A program made the position numbers and the translations under genes. Positions 42,478 through 44,866 of a stretch of 44,866 nucleotides of DNA are shown in pieces. This stretch comes from Candidatus Saccharimonadota bacterium (GTDB lineage Bacteria; Patescibacteriota; Saccharimonadia; Saccharimonadales; Saccharimonadaceae): assembly GCA_017545485.1 (NCBI GenBank), contig JAFWMY010000013.1, forward strand, positions 1-44,866, given 5' to 3'. The notes beneath the pieces are model-generated. The model saw nothing but the letters and a program-made list of their open reading frames with translations. It was not told the DNA's origin and did not search any database. How positions within the stretch are numbered: position 1 is the stretch's first letter; each line of letters begins with the position of its first letter.

Positions 42478-43725
42478 ATGAAAAAGCTATTAGAGAAACT
42501 ACCATTTTACAACAAAGCGGTGTTACCATACCATTATTTTCAGGCCGTCCTTGCTACTACTAAATATCGTCATCCCGCAAAAAAACTTCACGTCATTGGA
42601 GTTACAGGGACTAATGGTAAAACTACTACATGTTTTATGATCTGGCAAATGTTAAATTCTGCAGGCCTAAAAGCTGGAATCATGACCACGGTTGCCTATG
42701 GGGTTGATAAGCTTAAACCAGAGCTAAACCATATGACCACCGTTGATGCTTTTACCCTAAATGAGCGTATTGCCGACATCAAAAAGCAAGGCGCAAAATA
42801 TCTCGTTCTTGAAGTTACGTCTCATGCCCTTGCTGAATATCGCACTTTAGGGATTCCAATTGAAATAGGTGTATTTACAAACTTAACGCACGATCATTTG
42901 GACTATCACAAAACATTTAAAAACTATCGTGCAGCTAAAGGTAAACTGTTTAAAAAAGCATCATATAGTATTTTAAATGCTGATGATTCGGCCACAAATT
43001 ATTACAAAAAAATCTCACATAGTTATATCACTTATGGCATAAAAAATGGTCAAAAAAGAGCAAAAGACATAGAATTGGCAGTAAATGGCATTAAGTATTC
43101 ATTTGGTGATATAAATATTGAAAGCTCAATCCCAGGAGAGTTTAATGTTTATAATTCGATGGCTGCCGCTCTAGTCGGTCAAAAAATAGGCTTAAGTAAT
43201 GAGCAAATAGTATCGGGCATCAAGTCCTTAACCACGGTTGAAGGACGCATGAATACGATTAATGAAGGTCAACCTTTTACGATTATTATAGATTATGCAC
43301 ATGCCCCAGACGCACTGGAAAAAGTTTTTAGTTCAGTCAAAAACTGTAATGGAAAGATTATTTCAGTGCATGGTGGCGCAGGGCGACGCGATCCGTCAAC
43401 TCGGCCGATTCGTGGAGAAATACTAGCTAAGCATTCAGATATAGTTATTATTACCGAAGATGATTCTCGCGACGAAGATCCCGAAAAGATTGCATCTGGC
43501 TTTATCGAAGGCGCCACTAAGGCTGGCAAAGTTTTAGGCAAGGATTTGTTTAAAGAACTAGATAGAAAAAAGGCTATCGAATTGGCTCTTAAGATTGCTA
43601 AGAAAGGCGACCTAGTTTTAATTCTGGGTAAAGGACACGAAAAATCCATCCTTCGTGCGGATGGTCCACATGATTTTAACGACGAAGATGTCACCAGAAA
43701 AATACTAAAGAAAAAGCGACAATAA
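42478..43725 (+). CDS. MurE-type Mur ligase lacking the N-terminal domain
   Basis: 415 residues, about 75 fewer than typical MurE. Central domain: P-loop GVTGTNGKTTT at about 41-51, MTTVDAFTLNERIAD, LEVTSHALAEYR, TNLTHDHLDYH, and YRAAKGKLFKKA with the carbamylated Lys. C-terminal domain: GEFNVYNSMAAA, TVEGRMNTI, DYAHAPDALEKVF, RDPSTRPIRGEI and the late ILGKGHEKS. Adds the third amino acid of the peptidoglycan stem in the cytoplasm. The amino-acid selecting motif, DNPR in diaminopimelate enzymes, reads EDDSRDEDP here, so the substrate is unclear. The UDP-binding N-terminal domain is missing apart from a short stretch. Ends 11 bases from a convergent Mur-like gene. Confidence 0.88.
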   Translation: MKKLLEKLPFYNKAVLPYHYFQAVLATTKYRHPAKKLHVIGVTGTNGKTTTCFMIWQMLNSAGLKAGIMTTVAYGVDKLKPELNHMTTVDAFTLNERIADIKKQGAKYLVLEVTSHALAEYRTLGIPIEIGVFTNLTHDHLDYHKTFKNYRAAKGKLFKKASYSILNADDSATNYYKKISHSYITYGIKNGQKRAKDIELAVNGIKYSFGDINIESSIPGEFNVYNSMAAALVGQKIGLSNEQIVSGIKSLTTVEGRMNTINEGQPFTIIIDYAHAPDALEKVFSSVKNCNGKIISVHGGAGRRDPSTRPIRGEILAKHSDIVIITEDDSRDEDPEKIASGFIEGATKAGKVLGKDLFKELDRKKAIELALKIAKKGDLVLILGKGHEKSILRADGPHDFNDEDVTRKILKKKRQ

Positions 43726-43736
43726 TATAATCTTTC

Positions 43737-44480
43737 TCAGGGTTCGTATTCTGCGATACCTTCAATAATGTAATTTGGCGAAATACCTATCGCATTTGCA
43801 ATAGCTACCGCACAGGCCATATATGAAGATGAAGTTTCACCTGGCACAAAAGTCGCTACCGACATTATCTCAGAATTAACCGACAACGTAGCTTCAGTTC
43901 CCTTTGGATATAGTTTTGAATTCAATATTTTAACGTCAGCGCTAGTTTGTCCGTACACAACAGTGTTTTCTCGTCCTTTTAAGTTTTTCAATAAATCGTA
44001 GTTTTTATCATCGCTATTTAAAACAATGATATCTGGGTTCATATTAAATAAAGTTTTTTCAGAATCAACATATTCTTCTGGAGACATATCATCAAGACCT
44101 GCTGTTATGAAATTCGTCATTGCGGCAACATGAATTGGTAATCCGTAAAAAACATTATTTTGTAGCCCTTCAACTGGCACAGTTACTATTACATAATTCG
44201 CGCCAGCCTTCCAAGCATCTGATAAAAACTTGTGAAGCATGCTAATCTTAAAAGGTTGATCAGACGCTAGTACTGCGACCTGTTCGCCGGCAGAATGTAA
44301 TATTTCATGTACATAATGCGCCACGGTTACTTTACCAGTAGTACCAGTTATAGCAATCAACTTCATATCCTTAGCAGGATTACCATAATAAGATTTCAGT
44401 AGTTTTGCTTTAATTTTTTGCACGTTTCTTTTAACTGAATTGTTTCTGTTTGGTTTCTTAGCTTTCTGGTCGTCTTTCAT
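43737..44480 (-). CDS. truncated Mur ligase homologue (central domain only)
   Basis: 247 residues from ATG 44480, which follows GGAGA; the frame continues upstream only through the tRNA-Ser gene. A basic 40-residue lead precedes a Mur central domain: MKLIAITGTTGKVTVAHYVHEIL with the P-loop as GTTGKVT at 46-52 in place of GTNGKTT, VIVTVPVEGL, AAMTNFITAGLDDMSPEEYVDSEKTLF where the usual HLDYH is altered and the Lys is kept, and DIIVLNSDD. It stops just after SYMACAVAIANAIG, so the C-terminal domain needed for catalysis is absent. It may be a regulatory or structural relative, or decaying. It faces the MurE-type gene. Confidence 0.8.
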   Translation of the reverse strand: MKDDQKAKKPNRNNSVKRNVQKIKAKLLKSYYGNPAKDMKLIAITGTTGKVTVAHYVHEILHSAGEQVAVLASDQPFKISMLHKFLSDAWKAGANYVIVTVPVEGLQNNVFYGLPIHVAAMTNFITAGLDDMSPEEYVDSEKTLFNMNPDIIVLNSDDKNYDLLKNLKGRENTVVYGQTSADVKILNSKLYPKGTEATLSVNSEIMSVATFVPGETSSSYMACAVAIANAIGISPNYIIEGIAEYEP

Positions 44481-44493
44481 GATTAATTCTCCA

Positions 44494-44583
44494 TGGCGGA
44501 AGCGAAAGGATTCGAACCTTCGAGACGGTCGCCCGCCCACACGATTTCGAGTCGTGCGCCTTCAACCACTCGGCCACGCTTCC
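44494..44583 (-). tRNA. tRNA-Ser(CGA)
   Basis: 90 nt, minus strand, with encoded CCA. Acceptor GGAAGCG pairs with CGCTTCC, discriminator G; anticodon loop CTCGAAA gives anticodon CGA; long variable arm and T-loop TTCGAAT. A TGTTATAAT promoter at 44590-44598 ends six bases before the tRNA's first base, so the transcript appears to begin at the mature 5' end. Its 3' end lies 14 bases from the start of the Mur-like gene. Reads UCG. Confidence 0.97.
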
Positions 44584-44589
44584 ATCCCA

Positions 44590-44598
44590 ATTATAACA
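44590..44598 (-). promoter_or_regulatory. tRNA-Ser(CGA) promoter
   Basis: Minus strand TGTTATAAT, with six bases between the -10 and tRNA position 1. Confidence 0.65.
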
Positions 44599-44698
44599 CA
44601 TCGCTCTCTAAAACAAACTATAAGCGCCATAGACAAACTTATGTTAGCCACTAGAAATTTTAAAAAATAAAATTTCAGCTTCAATTATTCTCAAAATA

Positions 44699-44707
44699 TG
44701 TTATAAT
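44699..44707 (+). promoter_or_regulatory. promoter upstream of tRNA-Arg
   Basis: TGTTATAAT with a weak -35 region around 44679. It gives a leader of about 70 bases before tRNA-Arg containing two hairpins: CACC/GGTG near 44715-44730 and a perfect 8-bp stem GTGGATGT (44749-44756)/ACATCCAC (44773-44780). Confidence 0.55.
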
Positions 44708-44784
44708 AATATCGTCACCACTACAGGTGATGCTCATTTAATTTCTAGGTGGATGTCGAGATTAACTTCAAAACATCCACATAT

Positions 44785-44861
44785 GCGCCCGTAGCTCAGC
44801 TGGATAGAGCGTTTGCTTGCGGAGCAAAAGGTCGTAGGTTCAAATCCTGTCGGGCGTACCA
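44785..44861 (+). tRNA. tRNA-Arg(GCG)
   Basis: 77 nt with encoded CCA. Acceptor GCGCCCG pairs with CGGGCGT (one G-U), D-arm GCTC/GAGC, anticodon stem TTTGC/GCAAA around loop TTGCGGA, so the anticodon is GCG, variable loop AGGTC, T-loop TTCAAAT. The body closely follows the common bacterial tRNA-Arg(ACG) pattern, but position 34 is G rather than A. Reads CGC and CGU without needing inosine. Confidence 0.93.
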
Positions 44862-44866
44862 TAGAA

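Noticed and set aside
1471..44480. Alternative genetic code with UGA read as Gly or Trp
   Set aside because: uvrA and the GT2 gene end at TGA at the expected family length, and Trp and Gly codons elsewhere are standard.
44481..44540. N-terminal extension of the truncated Mur ligase
   Set aside because: It would translate through the tRNA-Ser(CGA) gene; a good ribosome binding site marks ATG 44480.

Overview
The window looks like a chromosomal segment, including the replication origin, of a small-genome Patescibacteria/CPR bacterium, most likely Candidatus Saccharibacteria (TM7). This rests on the AT-rich composition, very tight gene packing, reduced proteins (RecF of 331 aa, a Mur ligase without its first domain, a LexA DNA-binding domain without protease), and UGA used as a normal stop (uvrA and the gene ending at 16523 both end in TGA, which argues against the UGA-recoding Absconditabacteria/Gracilibacteria). 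The taxonomic call is inference from gene style, not a database match.

Layout. 1-290: an 81-bp tandem repeat array with a hairpin in each unit. 331-1411: two small hypothetical genes, ending in a bidirectional terminator. 1471-3445: groES-groEL under a CIRCE operator. 3532-3707: a structured small RNA gene (6S-like in size and architecture) with its own promoter and terminator. 3717-7290: uvrA followed by a TylF-type methyltransferase whose internal insert carries DnaA-box-like repeats. 7423-26194: a large envelope-polysaccharide region: GtrA-like protein, CotH-type kinase, a Wzm/Wzt-type ABC exporter, several glycosyltransferases including two paralogous GT2-GT4 fusion proteins, a DPM1-like GT with its DUF2304 partner, the complete dTDP-L-rhamnose set rmlACBD, a DUF616-type glycosyltransferase and a TupA-like ATP-grasp enzyme. 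26195-30641: cell-surface genes (a lysozyme-like/ricin-lectin protein with a recent internal duplication, an anchored hypothetical protein), a LexA-like mini-repressor, and a LytR-CpsA-Psr ligase divergent from it. 30689-36741: the origin block khpB/jag-yidC-rnpA-rpmH <- oriC -> dnaA-dnaN-recF. 36731-44861: a large anchored protein of unknown function, an m5U methyltransferase, tRNA-Ser(GGA), a MacB-like ABC exporter, a MurE-type ligase, a truncated Mur ligase homologue, tRNA-Ser(CGA) and tRNA-Arg(GCG).

How it fits together. The polysaccharide genes form a plausible ABC-transporter-dependent pathway: rhamnose donor synthesis (rml), chain assembly by the GTs, export by the Wzm/Wzt pair, modification by the lipid-carrier GT/GtrA-like proteins, and attachment to the wall by the LCP protein. 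Promoters across the window share one form, an extended -10 (TGnTATAAT), and in many genes the -10 lies only 6-8 bases before the start codon, so the mRNAs should be leaderless. Housekeeping genes such as groES, uvrA, rpmH and dnaA have a leader with a Shine-Dalgarno sequence.

The items I consider most worth a second look are the 6S-like RNA gene, the DnaA-box cluster embedded in the methyltransferase gene, the 18-bp back-to-back lexA-like/LCP promoter with overlapping -10 elements, the prevalence of leaderless starts, and the tRNA-Ser remnant with an adjacent perfect hairpin.
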